Positions 1-7,438 of a stretch of 38,851 nucleotides of DNA are shown here, piece after piece; the stretch's first letter is position 1, and every line of letters begins with the position of its first letter. The notes under the pieces were generated by a model, which was not told the origin of the DNA, searched no databases, and worked only from the letters and a program-made list of their open reading frames with translations. The translations under genes were made by a program, and so were the position numbers. This DNA comes from Burkholderia sp. Bp8963 (GTDB lineage: Bacteria > Pseudomonadota > Gammaproteobacteria > Burkholderiales > Burkholderiaceae), in assembly GCF_003854275.1 (NCBI RefSeq), contig NZ_QTQP01000062.1:1-38851 (forward strand), read 5' to 3'.

Positions 1-160
1 TCTCGAGCACGCACACACCGATCTCGGCGCCTTTCTCGGCGGCGAGCTGCTTGAGCCGGATCGCCGCGGACAGCCCGGCAGGGCCGCCGCCGACGATCAC
101 GACGTCGTATTCCATCGATTCGCGCGGACCGTATTGCTCGATGAGGCTTGCGGGGGTCAT
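1..160 (-). CDS. Electron transfer flavoprotein-ubiquinone oxidoreductase, N-terminal part (partial)
   Basis: Only the first 53 codons lie in the window; the gene continues past position 1. The peptide begins MTPASLIEQYGPRESMEYD and then shows a dinucleotide-binding motif, VVIVGGGPAGLSAA (GxGxxG), typical of the FAD domain of ETF-QO. This enzyme is known to pass electrons from ETF, reduced by acyl-CoA dehydrogenases, to ubiquinone at the inner membrane. The identification comes from recognising the N-terminus; the 4Fe-4S and quinone-binding parts are not visible. The start ATG is at 158–160. The gene diverges from an SDR/thioesterase pair, and the space between them holds a palindrome that may be a fatty-acid regulator site. 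Confidence 0.85.
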   Translation of the reverse strand, partial: MTPASLIEQYGPRESMEYDVVIVGGGPAGLSAAIRLKQLAAEKGAEIGVCVLE

Positions 161-248
161 TGGCGTTCCTCTAACCGTTAGAATGCTTTTATTCGGGAGC
201 GTATTGTCTGCGAAACGAAACGCTTGCCGCAACAGAATGCGGATAGAT

Positions 249-276
249 TAGCACGACCGTTCTATTTTTCGTGCTA
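249..276. promoter_or_regulatory. Palindromic operator candidate between ETF-QO and SDR genes
   Basis: Positions 249–264 read TAGCACGACCGTTCTA, an imperfect palindrome of the form TAGnACGnnCGTnCTA. The arm TAGCACGA (249–256) also has a perfect inverted copy TCGTGCTA at 269–276. The site lies between two divergent genes linked to acyl-CoA oxidation. Its shape resembles sites of TetR-family fatty-acid regulators of betaproteobacteria (FadP/PsrA type). That assignment is inferred from memory of the motif style and from the neighbours. Confidence 0.5.
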
Positions 277-338
277 GGGTTATGCCGCATGGGCCGTGCT
301 TTCCGGGGCGGTGACATAACGTCGAAAGGGGATGTGCA

Positions 339-1115
339 ATGGGTCGGTCGATCAATCTGGAAGGCAAGGTCGCGCTGGTGACGGGCGCGTCGAGCGGACT
401 CGGCCAGCGCTTTGCGCAGGTGCTGTCGCAGGCCGGCGCGAAGGTCGTGCTCGCGAGCCGCCGCGTCGAACGGCTCAAGGAACTGCGCGCGGAGATCGAG
501 GCGGCGGGCGGTGCCGCGCACGTGGTGTCGCTCGACGTCACCGACGTGCAGAGCATCAAGGCCGCGGTCGCACACGCCGAGACGGAAGCGGGTACCATCG
601 ACATCCTCGTGAACAATTCCGGCGTATCGACGATGCAGAAGCTCGTCGACGTGACGCCCGGCGATTTCGAGTTCGTGTTCGACACCAACACGCGCGGCGC
701 ATTTTTCGTCGCGCAGGAAGTCGCGAAGCGGATGATGATGCGCGCGAACGGCAACGGCAAGCCGCCGTACCGGATCATCAACATCGCGTCGGTGGCCGGC
801 CTGCGGGTGTTTTCGCAGATCGGCCTCTACGCGATGAGCAAGGCCGCGGTCGTGCACATGACGCGTGCGATGGCGCTCGAATGGGGGCGCCACGGGATCA
901 ACGTCAATGCGATCTGTCCGGGCTATATCGATACCGAAATCAATCATTACCTGTGGGAAACCGAGCAAGGCCAGAAGCTGCAATCGATGCTGCCGCGGCG
1001 GCGCGTCGGCAAGCCGCAGGATCTCGACGGGCTGTTGTTGCTGCTCGCGGCCGACGAGTCGCAGTTCATCAATGGCTCGATTATCTCCGCGGACGACGGC
1101 TTCGGCCTCGCCTGA
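339..1115 (+). CDS. SDR-family NAD(P)-dependent oxidoreductase
   Basis: A classical short-chain dehydrogenase of 258 aa, the usual family size. It shows the cofactor motif TGASSGLG (residues 15–22), a VNNSG motif, the catalytic Ser in NIASVAG (about S151) and the YxxxK pair (Y164, K168). The C-terminus ends in the usual strand with an ADDGFG motif. The substrate cannot be read from sequence. Opposite ETF-QO and directly before an acyl-CoA thioesterase (32-nt gap), it may act on a 3-hydroxyacyl or related CoA ester; this is inference. The ATG at 339 follows a purine-rich AAAGGGGA ribosome site. Confidence 0.9.
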   Translation: MGRSINLEGKVALVTGASSGLGQRFAQVLSQAGAKVVLASRRVERLKELRAEIEAAGGAAHVVSLDVTDVQSIKAAVAHAETEAGTIDILVNNSGVSTMQKLVDVTPGDFEFVFDTNTRGAFFVAQEVAKRMMMRANGNGKPPYRIINIASVAGLRVFSQIGLYAMSKAAVVHMTRAMALEWGRHGINVNAICPGYIDTEINHYLWETEQGQKLQSMLPRRRVGKPQDLDGLLLLLAADESQFINGSIISADDGFGLA

Positions 1116-1147
1116 CTGGATGACCCTGAGTAACGAAGAAGACTGCA

Positions 1148-1579
1148 ATGAGCGATTACACCCCCGTTTTTGAGATGTCGATGCCGATCCGCTGGGGCGA
1201 CATGGACGCGTTCGGACACGTGAACAACACGGTCTATTTCCGTTACATGGAACAGGCGCGGATTTCATGGTTCGAGCAGCTTGGCATCGCAGGCGGAAAC
1301 GGCGAGGGGCAGGGGCCGGTCATCGTCACCGCATCGATGGAGTTCCTCAAGCAGCTGCACTATCCGGGCGACGTGATCGCAAGGATGACGGCCGCGAAGC
1401 CGGGGCGCAGCAGCTTCGACACGGGTTTCGAGCTGACCCGCGCGGACGACCCGAACCACCTGTACGCGCGCGGCCAGGCGCGTTGCGTATGGGTCGACTA
1501 CGCGCTCGGCAAGTCGGTGCCGATGCCGCAAATGCTGCGTGACACGATCGAGCTCGCGTTCGCAGCGAAGGTCGGCTGA
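1148..1579 (+). CDS. Acyl-CoA thioesterase, 4HBT hot-dog family
   Basis: This 143-aa protein has the hot-dog thioesterase signature near its N-terminus: RWGDMDAFGHVNNTVYFRYME, in which the Asp of GDMDAFGHVNN is the expected catalytic residue. Such YbgC/FadM-type enzymes hydrolyse acyl-CoA thioesters in the cytoplasm. It follows the SDR gene by 32 nt on the same strand, so the two are probably co-transcribed. Chain-length preference cannot be judged. Confidence 0.88.
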   Translation: MSDYTPVFEMSMPIRWGDMDAFGHVNNTVYFRYMEQARISWFEQLGIAGGNGEGQGPVIVTASMEFLKQLHYPGDVIARMTAAKPGRSSFDTGFELTRADDPNHLYARGQARCVWVDYALGKSVPMPQMLRDTIELAFAAKVG

Positions 1580-1645
1580 CTCGCCTGACATTCCGGCCCG
1601 CCGGTTGCGCGAATTGCCGCGAGAGCCGGCGCGCCTGCGCGCCGC

Positions 1646-2191
1646 TCACTGCCCGAGCAGGCGCTGCAGCAGCTCGGCCGTATTTCCCGTCCCGTATTTG
1701 CGCATCAGCCGTGCGCGATAGATGTCGACCGTGCGCGAGCTGATGTCGAGCACGCGGCCGATCTGCTTGCTCGTCTTGCCGGTCGCGAGCTGTGCGGCGA
1801 TTTCGCGCTCGCGCGGCGTCAGCTCGACCGCGACCCGGCGCGTCGCGCTCAGGTCCTCGAACGTCCAGACGCCGGCCGCGAGCGGCGCGCTGCGGTCGAG
1901 CGCGCGGCCCGTCACATGGCACCAGAACAGTTCGCCATCCGCGCGCTTCATGATCCGGTCGTCCGCATAGGTGCCGTTGGCGGCCATTCCCCGCGAAATG
2001 CGCTCGCCGATCCGCTGGAATTCGTCCGGCGACGGGTAGAGCACCTCGTATGACTTTCCGATCAGGTCGGCCCGCGCGCAGCGGAAGATCGCCGCGACCG
2101 CGTCGTTGCAATCCTCGATCACGCGGTCGCGCGACATGACGAGGCCGATCGGCGCGAGATGGAAGGCGGTCTGGTAATCGAGAGCGGTCAT
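1646..2191 (-). CDS. PAS domain–LuxR-type HTH transcriptional regulator
   Basis: The chosen start (ATG at 2189–2191, MTALDYQTAFHLAPIG) gives 181 aa; the reading frame stays open further upstream but that part looks non-coding. Residues about 1–110 form a PAS sensor fold (ending in GELFWCHVTGRALD and a WTFEDLSA strand). Residues about 118–175 are a LuxR/GerE helix-turn-helix: LTPREREIAAQLATGKTSKQIG and ISSRTVDIYRARLMRKYG. It diverges from the CoA-transferase genes across about 225 bp, so control of those genes is plausible but not shown. The PAS ligand is unknown. Confidence 0.88.
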   Translation of the reverse strand: MTALDYQTAFHLAPIGLVMSRDRVIEDCNDAVAAIFRCARADLIGKSYEVLYPSPDEFQRIGERISRGMAANGTYADDRIMKRADGELFWCHVTGRALDRSAPLAAGVWTFEDLSATRRVAVELTPREREIAAQLATGKTSKQIGRVLDISSRTVDIYRARLMRKYGTGNTAELLQRLLGQ

Positions 2192-2417
2192 GGACGCGGG
2201 TGGACGGTGCAATTGCTTATGTATTTTTGCGTATTGTGCCGCAACCGCGCTGCATCGTACCCTTTCAGGCATCTCGCGGCGCTTGCCGCGGTATAAAAAG
2301 AAGCGCGTCGTCACGGCAGGCTTCGCTCGCCGTGCATAGAATGATGCGGCGGGCTCGCGAGCCACGCCGGCGCGCGAACCCAGATTCGCTGGTTTCCATA
2401 GAGGAAGGGACATACTG

Positions 2418-3122
2418 ATGAACAAAGTCTATCCAGGCGCGGCTGCCGCGCTGGAGGGGATCGTCCGTGACGGGCAGACCTTCGCGGTGGGCGGCTTCGG
2501 CCTGTGCGGCATTCCCGAGGCGCTGATCGCTGCGCTGCGCGATTCGGGCGTCAAGGGCATCACCTGCATCAGCAACAACGCGGGTGTCGACGGCTTCGGT
2601 CTCGGCCTGTTGCTGGAAACGCGCCAGATCAAGAAGATGATCTCGTCGTATGTCGGCGAGAACAAGGAGTTCGAGCGCCAGTACCTGGCGGGCGAACTCG
2701 AGCTGGAATTCACGCCGCAGGGCACGCTCGCCGAGAAGCTGCGCGCGGGCGGCGCGGGCATCCCCGCGTTCTTCACGAATACGGGCTACGGCACCGTGAT
2801 CGCGGAAGGCAAGGAAACGCGCCAGTTCGGCGACCGCCATTACGTGCTCGAACCGTCGCTGACGGCCGATGTCGCGCTCGTGAAGGCATGGAAGGCCGAC
2901 AAGTCGGGCAACCTGATCTTTCGTCGCACCGCGCGCAACTTCAACCCAATGTGCGCGATGGCGGGCCGGATCACGGTCGCCGAGGTGGAGGAGATCGTCG
3001 AGAACGGCGAACTCGATCCGGATCAGATCCACACGCCGGGGATTTTCGTGCAGCGGATCGTGCTGAACGCGACGCCCGAGAAACGCATCGAACAACGCGT
3101 CGTGCGCGCGAAAGGAGACTGA
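2418..3122 (+). CDS. scoA: 3-oxoacid CoA-transferase, subunit A
   Basis: This 234-aa protein is the alpha subunit of a family I CoA-transferase. It has the N-terminal GGFGLCGIPEALI loop and conserved SNNAGVDGFGLGLLL, GGAGIPAFFT and AGRITVAEVEEIVE segments. With subunit B it moves CoA between succinyl-CoA (or another donor) and acetoacetate, a step in ketone-body and branched-chain degradation. The ATG at 2418 follows GAGGAAGGGA. The stop is one base before the start of subunit B, so the genes are translationally coupled. The alternatives are an acetate or 3-oxoadipate CoA-transferase; the SCOT-like sequence favours 3-oxoacid. Confidence 0.9.
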   Translation: MNKVYPGAAAALEGIVRDGQTFAVGGFGLCGIPEALIAALRDSGVKGITCISNNAGVDGFGLGLLLETRQIKKMISSYVGENKEFERQYLAGELELEFTPQGTLAEKLRAGGAGIPAFFTNTGYGTVIAEGKETRQFGDRHYVLEPSLTADVALVKAWKADKSGNLIFRRTARNFNPMCAMAGRITVAEVEEIVENGELDPDQIHTPGIFVQRIVLNATPEKRIEQRVVRAKGD

Positions 3123-3123
3123 C

Positions 3124-3765
3124 ATGGCTTGGAATCGTGACCAGATGGCCGCGCGCGCGGCGAAGGAACTGCAGGACGGCTTCTACGTGAACCTCGGCAT
3201 CGGCCTGCCGACGCTCGTCGCGAACCACGTGCCGGAAGGCGTCGAAGTGTGGCTGCAATCGGAGAACGGCCTGCTCGGCATCGGCCCGTCGCCGACCGAA
3301 GACGAAGTCGACGCCGACCTGATCAACGCAGGCAAGCAGACCGTCACGACGCTGCCGGGCTCGTCGATCTTCTCGTCGGCCGACTCGTTCGCGATGATTC
3401 GCGGTGGCCACATCAACCTCGCGATCCTCGGCGCGATGCAGGTCAGCAAGAGCGGCGACCTCGCGAACTGGATGATTCCCGGCAAGATGATCAAGGGGAT
3501 GGGCGGCGCGATGGACCTCGTCGCAGGCGTGAAGCGCGTCGTCGTGCTGATGGAGCATGTCGCGAAGGGCGACCAGCACAAGATCCTCGACGAATGCAAC
3601 CTGCCGCTGACGGGCGTCGGCGTGGTCGACCTGATCATCACCGATCTCGGCGTGATCGAAGTGACGCCGGCCGGCCTTAAGGTCGTCGAGCTCGCCGACG
3701 GTGTGACCGTCGACGAGATCCAGGCGAAGACGGGTGCGCCGCTCGATGTAAGCGCGATCGCGTAA
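3124..3765 (+). CDS. scoB: 3-oxoacid CoA-transferase, subunit B
   Basis: This 213-aa beta subunit carries the family I active-site stretch QSENGLLGIGP, in which the Glu of SENG forms the covalent thioester intermediate in characterised homologues. Further conserved parts are LGIGLPTLVANHVP, GGHINLAILGAMQV and GGAMDLVAGVKRVVV. Its start lies one base after the subunit A stop. A strong intrinsic terminator follows 42 nt after the stop, which closes the two-gene operon. Confidence 0.92.
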   Translation: MAWNRDQMAARAAKELQDGFYVNLGIGLPTLVANHVPEGVEVWLQSENGLLGIGPSPTEDEVDADLINAGKQTVTTLPGSSIFSSADSFAMIRGGHINLAILGAMQVSKSGDLANWMIPGKMIKGMGGAMDLVAGVKRVVVLMEHVAKGDQHKILDECNLPLTGVGVVDLIITDLGVIEVTPAGLKVVELADGVTVDEIQAKTGAPLDVSAIA

Positions 3766-3807
3766 GCCGCAATCCCATAAGCCTGTGCGCGCCTGGCGCA
3801 CCCTTGG

Positions 3808-3846
3808 GCGCCCCGCATTCCAGACGGAATGCGGGGCGCTTGTCTT
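3808..3846 (+). terminator. Intrinsic terminator after scoAB
   Basis: A perfect 14-bp stem, GCGCCCCGCATTCC (3808–3821) with its complement at 3826–3839, closes a 4-base loop and is followed by the T-rich stretch TTGTCTTT. Confidence 0.85.
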
Positions 3847-3891
3847 TCGGGTGCACGGAATGAGCGGCCGCGGCACGGGCAACGGCGCGCG

Positions 3892-4608
3892 TCACGCAAT
3901 CGTGCCGCCGCCGTCGACCAGCACGGTCGAGCCGGTTGCGTAGGGCGTCGTCGCCAGATAGACGATCGCGTTCGCGACGTCGTCCGGCCGGCCGACGCGG
4001 CGGGCGGGCAGGCGTTGCGCGGCGTTTGCGAACAGTGCGTCGCGCGCGTCGGGGGCGAGCTTGTCCCACATCGGCGTCGCAATCAGGCCCGGCGACACGG
4101 TATTCACACGCACCGGCGCCAGTTCGAGCGCGAGGCCGCGGGCGAGCGCTTCGAGCGCCGCGTTGATCGCGCCTTGCAGCACGGAGGACGCGCTCGGCCT
4201 CGCGCTGAGGAAACCCGACACGAACGTCAGCGAGCCGCCCGGCGCGATATCGATCGCGCGTGCGATGCGATACGCGCCCCAGAACTTGCTGTTCATCGCG
4301 GCTTGCGCGTCGTCGAACGGCAGCGACCGTACCGGGCCGGCGGCCGTGCGGGCGGCGGAGATCACGACGTGCTCGAACTGGCCGGCCCGCGCGCAGAACG
4401 CGTCGACGGCCGCGGTATCGGTGACGTCGAGCGTTTCGCGGCGTATCGGGCTGTCGGGTGAGGCCGCGACGGCGGTCGCCTTGTGCGGGTCGCGCGACGC
4501 GATTGTCACGGTCGCGCCGCGTTGCGCGAAGGCTTGCGCGGCGGCAGCGCCGATGCCGGAGCTGCCGCCGACGACGAGGACTTTCCTGCCGTTGAGTGAG
4601 TCGTTCAT
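3892..4608 (-). CDS. SDR-family protein lacking the canonical Tyr/Lys pair
   Basis: From the ATG at 4606–4608 the product is 238 aa with a Rossmann cofactor loop VVGGSSGIG (residues 12–20). S131 sits where the catalytic Ser is expected (VSGFLS), but the YxxxK position reads Q145-G-A-I-N149, within LQGAINAALEAL, so both catalytic Tyr and Lys are replaced. The usual NNAG is also replaced, by SAAR. The fold is sound and a conserved VSPGLIATPMW segment follows, so it is not a random ruin. It may bind NAD(P) without classical catalysis, or use another chemistry. It is last in a minus-strand cluster with a deacetylase and a SnoaL-like gene. Confidence 0.85.
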   Translation of the reverse strand: MNDSLNGRKVLVVGGSSGIGAAAAQAFAQRGATVTIASRDPHKATAVAASPDSPIRRETLDVTDTAAVDAFCARAGQFEHVVISAARTAAGPVRSLPFDDAQAAMNSKFWGAYRIARAIDIAPGGSLTFVSGFLSARPSASSVLQGAINAALEALARGLALELAPVRVNTVSPGLIATPMWDKLAPDARDALFANAAQRLPARRVGRPDDVANAIVYLATTPYATGSTVLVDGGGTIA

Positions 4609-4653
4609 GATGGTCGGTTCGGATGAGGGGAGCACATGAGTGGGTGCGTTCAC

Positions 4654-5667
4654 TCAGATCGTTTCGGTTTCGCGCAGCGTCGACGGGCTGCTCAGCGCGT
4701 AGCGCGCGATGTCGTTCTTGCGCATGAAGGCTACGCCCGGATGCGACCGGGCGTAGCGCAGGAACGTGTCCCACGCGCGCACCATCTGCGGCGTGCCGCT
4801 GATCCGGTCGTGCGCGCTGATCGACATCAGCCTGCGCCGTTGTCCGGCTTCCGCGTACAGCTGGTCGAAATCGAGCTTGATCTGTTCGAGAAACATCGAC
4901 GGCGAATAATTGCGGCCCTCGATCAGCAGGATGTCGTTGTTGCGCAGCGTGTACGGCACGACTACGAAGTCGCGTCCGTCGACCGCCTCGATGAACGGCT
5001 CGTCGCGGCTGACGTCATCGATGTGATAGACGTAGCCGAGTTCCTGCAGCAGCGACAGCGTGTTCGGGCCGCGCCGCAGCCAGTTGCAGTTGTAGCCGAT
5101 CGGCCGCTGGCCGGTCGCGGCTTCCACCATGTCGCGGGCGTCGAGCAGGAAGCGCCGCTCGTCGTCGCGGCTCATCGCGAATTGCGAGCGCCAGCTCGGC
5201 CCGTGCGCCGAGGCCTCGTGACCGCGCGCGACGATCTCGCGCGCCAGCTCGGGGCGATGCCGCGCCGCTTCGCCGATCATGTGCGACGTGACCTTGACGT
5301 CGTGCCGGTCCCACAGGTCGAGCAGGCGCGGGATGCCTTCGCGGTAGCCGTACGCGAACCAGGTGCCGGACGCGAGATCGGCGGGCACGGACGGCGGGAA
5401 CGCGACGGGCGGAAACGGGCTGTCCGCACCCTTGGGCGGCTGGCCGCCCGCTTCGAACTGCATCGAGATCGAGATCACGAGGCGGATGGTGTCGGGCCAG
5501 AACGGTCCGGCGCCGTGCGGGGTGGACGGCGCCGTGCGGGCGGTTGCGGCGCCGGCCGGCGTGGCGGCCGCGCCGAGCGCGAGGCCGGCGGCCAGCCCCG
5601 CGCCGGCGCCTGCCTGCGCGAGAAACGTGCGTCGTCCGGGGTGCATCGAGGGATCGATGGTCGTCAT
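4654..5667 (-). CDS. Tat-exported polysaccharide deacetylase-family protein
   Basis: The chosen ATG (5665–5667) follows a GAGGG ribosome site and gives 337 aa. Residues 11–16 (GRRTFL) and the following Ala/Gly-rich stretch form a twin-arginine signal peptide, with likely cleavage near ATPAGA. The mature part has the NodB-type barrel seen in PuuE/allantoinase-like members: ISMQFEAGGQP, a TSHMIGEAARHRPELA segment, RGHEASAHG with putative metal-binding His residues, and a later SISAHDRISGTP. Substrate is not readable: peptidoglycan, exopolysaccharide or an amide such as allantoin are all possible. It starts 10 nt after the SnoaL-like gene, so the two are surely co-transcribed. Confidence 0.85.
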   Translation of the reverse strand: MTTIDPSMHPGRRTFLAQAGAGAGLAAGLALGAAATPAGAATARTAPSTPHGAGPFWPDTIRLVISISMQFEAGGQPPKGADSPFPPVAFPPSVPADLASGTWFAYGYREGIPRLLDLWDRHDVKVTSHMIGEAARHRPELAREIVARGHEASAHGPSWRSQFAMSRDDERRFLLDARDMVEAATGQRPIGYNCNWLRRGPNTLSLLQELGYVYHIDDVSRDEPFIEAVDGRDFVVVPYTLRNNDILLIEGRNYSPSMFLEQIKLDFDQLYAEAGQRRRLMSISAHDRISGTPQMVRAWDTFLRYARSHPGVAFMRKNDIARYALSSPSTLRETETI

Positions 5668-5677
5668 CGCGGCACCC

Positions 5678-6235
5678 TCAGTTGGAGAGGCCAAGCTGGC
5701 GCATCAGCGTCAGGTTGTCCTCGATGTGCCAGTTGTCGGCGATGCGGCCGTCCGAGATCCGGTAGATGTCCGTCGCGATGAAGTCGACCGGCTGGCCGTG
5801 CCCGGCGGTGCCGTTGAAGGTTCCGGTGAAGTGTCCGCGAAAGTGCAGGTGAACGACGACGCGATCGCCGGCCACGATCATCTGCTCGATCTCGCAACGC
5901 AGGTCCGGCACCGCCGCACGCATCGTGCTGGAGGCGGCGATCGGGCCCGGCAGCCCCTGCGCGCGTCCGGCGGGCAGCGTACGGTCGGTGAAGTCGGGCG
6001 CGAGCGCCGCGCGGGCGAGCGCCGCGTCGCCGGTGTCCCAGAACGTGCCGTAGCGGCGCGCGGCGAGGATCTGCACGCGCGCCTGCGTGGCGGGCAGGCC
6101 GGCGGCGACCGTCAGGTCGCGCGGCGTGACGAGTTCGTCGGCTTGTGCGGCCATGGGCGGCAGAACGGCCGCGACCAGCGCGGCGGCGAGCAGGCGGCCG
6201 GTCAGGCGGCCGGCCGGGCGGAAAAGGGCGGACAT
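5678..6235 (-). CDS. Exported SnoaL-like / ester-cyclase family protein
   Basis: This 185-aa protein starts with an arginine-containing N-region, a hydrophobic core (LLAAALVAAVLPPMA) and a probable signal-peptidase site after AQA (about residue 32). The rest fits the NTF2-like SnoaL fold: YGTFWDTGDAALARAALAPDF, a GLPGPIAASSTMRAAVPDL segment, and FIATDIYRISDGRIADNWHIED near the end. Members range from polyketide cyclases to proteins of unknown role, so no reaction is assigned. It is the first gene of the minus-strand cluster and diverges from the LysR gene at 6370. Confidence 0.82.
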   Translation of the reverse strand: MSALFRPAGRLTGRLLAAALVAAVLPPMAAQADELVTPRDLTVAAGLPATQARVQILAARRYGTFWDTGDAALARAALAPDFTDRTLPAGRAQGLPGPIAASSTMRAAVPDLRCEIEQMIVAGDRVVVHLHFRGHFTGTFNGTAGHGQPVDFIATDIYRISDGRIADNWHIEDNLTLMRQLGLSN

Positions 6236-6322
6236 CGGATTCTCCTGTTCGTGAAGTGGCGTCGGGTCAACGCGTGATGTCCATGGTAAGTTTCCGTTTT
6301 TGATGCAAATACGGGCTGATCG

Positions 6323-6337
6323 CGAATGGAATATTCG
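6323..6337. promoter_or_regulatory. LysR-type operator candidate
   Basis: CGAAT (6323–6327) and ATTCG (6333–6337) form a 5-bp inverted repeat around GGAAT, containing the T-N11-A pattern of LysR-type sites. It lies between the divergent SnoaL-like and LysR genes, the usual place for such a regulator to bind. Binding is inferred. Confidence 0.4.
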
Positions 6338-6369
6338 AAAATTGGAAAGGATGGCGCAGCGCAGGAGCC

Positions 6370-7281
6370 GTGGTGCTGATCGACGACCTGCCGGCGCTCG
6401 AAACCTTCGCGCGCATCGTCTCGGCAGGCAGCCTGTCGGCGGCCGCGCGAGAACTCGACCTGTCGCTGTCGGTGGTCAGCAAGCGGCTCGCGCATCTTGA
6501 ATCGCGGCTCGGCGTGCGCTTGCTGCACCGGACGACGCGGCAGCAGACGCTGACCGACGAAGGCGAGCAGTTCCACGCGCAGGTGCTGCGTATCCTGGCC
6601 GAAATCGACGAGACCGAAGCGCTGATGCGGGATCGGCGCGGCACGGTGAGCGGCGTGCTTCGCGTGACGGCGCCGGGCGAGCTCGGCCGCCTGCGGCTTG
6701 CGCCGCTCGTCGCCGAATTTCAGCGGCTGCATCCGCAGGTGACGGTGCAGCTGATGCTGACCGATTCTGTCATCGACCTGCTCGCGCACGAAATCGACGT
6801 CGCCGTACGGATCGGCAGCCTGGCCGATTCGTCGATGATCGCGCGCGAGCTCGCGCCGAACCGCCGCGTGCTGTGCGCAGCGCCTGCGTACATTGGCGAG
6901 CATGGCGAACCGGCGCATCCGGGCGAACTGTGCCAGCATCGCTGCATCGTGATGGGCGAGCAGGCGCGCGCCAAGTGGCGGTTCAATGGCGACCGCGGCG
7001 CGGTCGAGGTCGAGGTGACGGCGACGCTGTTGACGAACGACGGCGGCGCGGCGCGCACGCTGGCGCTGTCGGGCGCAGGTATCGCGCTGAAGTCGATCTG
7101 GGACGTCGGTCCGGATCTCGAGGCGGGCCGGCTCGTCCGCGTACTGCCTGCGTATGCGGCGCCGGCCGCGCCGTTGCACGCCGTGTATCCGGGCGGGCGG
7201 CATCTTGCGTTGCGCGTGCGCGCGTTCGTCGATTTCGTGCGGGAGCGGTTGCAGGCCGAGTGGTGCTGGGGCGAAGGCTGA
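6370..7281 (+). CDS. LysR-family transcriptional regulator
   Basis: A LysR regulator of 303 aa with a winged helix-turn-helix at residues about 5–65 (LETFARIVSAGSLSAAARELDLSLSVVSKRLAHLE, then LLHRTTRQQTLTDEG) and a periplasmic-binding-like effector domain after about residue 90. The start is one of two adjacent GTG codons (6370 or 6373); the AGGAG at 6363–6367 fits the second slightly better. It diverges from the SnoaL-like/deacetylase/SDR cluster, so it probably controls that cluster. The effector is unknown. Confidence 0.92.
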   Translation: MVLIDDLPALETFARIVSAGSLSAAARELDLSLSVVSKRLAHLESRLGVRLLHRTTRQQTLTDEGEQFHAQVLRILAEIDETEALMRDRRGTVSGVLRVTAPGELGRLRLAPLVAEFQRLHPQVTVQLMLTDSVIDLLAHEIDVAVRIGSLADSSMIARELAPNRRVLCAAPAYIGEHGEPAHPGELCQHRCIVMGEQARAKWRFNGDRGAVEVEVTATLLTNDGGAARTLALSGAGIALKSIWDVGPDLEAGRLVRVLPAYAAPAAPLHAVYPGGRHLALRVRAFVDFVRERLQAEWCWGEG

Positions 7282-7438
7282 TGCGCTGTCCGGGCACACG
7301 TGACGCACGTCCACGCGCTCCGTGGCAGCTCCTGGCCCGGCGGTGCGTCCCCTTGAGCGGAAGCGGTTTACAATCGACCGCATCGGGTGGCGCGCTGCTT
7401 GCGCCGCCGCGCAGCACCCGTTCGACAGGATGCCACCG

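Noticed and set aside
332..1123. Long alternative-frame ORFs over the SDR gene
   Set aside because: They are Arg/Ala-rich shadows common in high-G+C DNA; the frame at 339–1115 has all SDR motifs.
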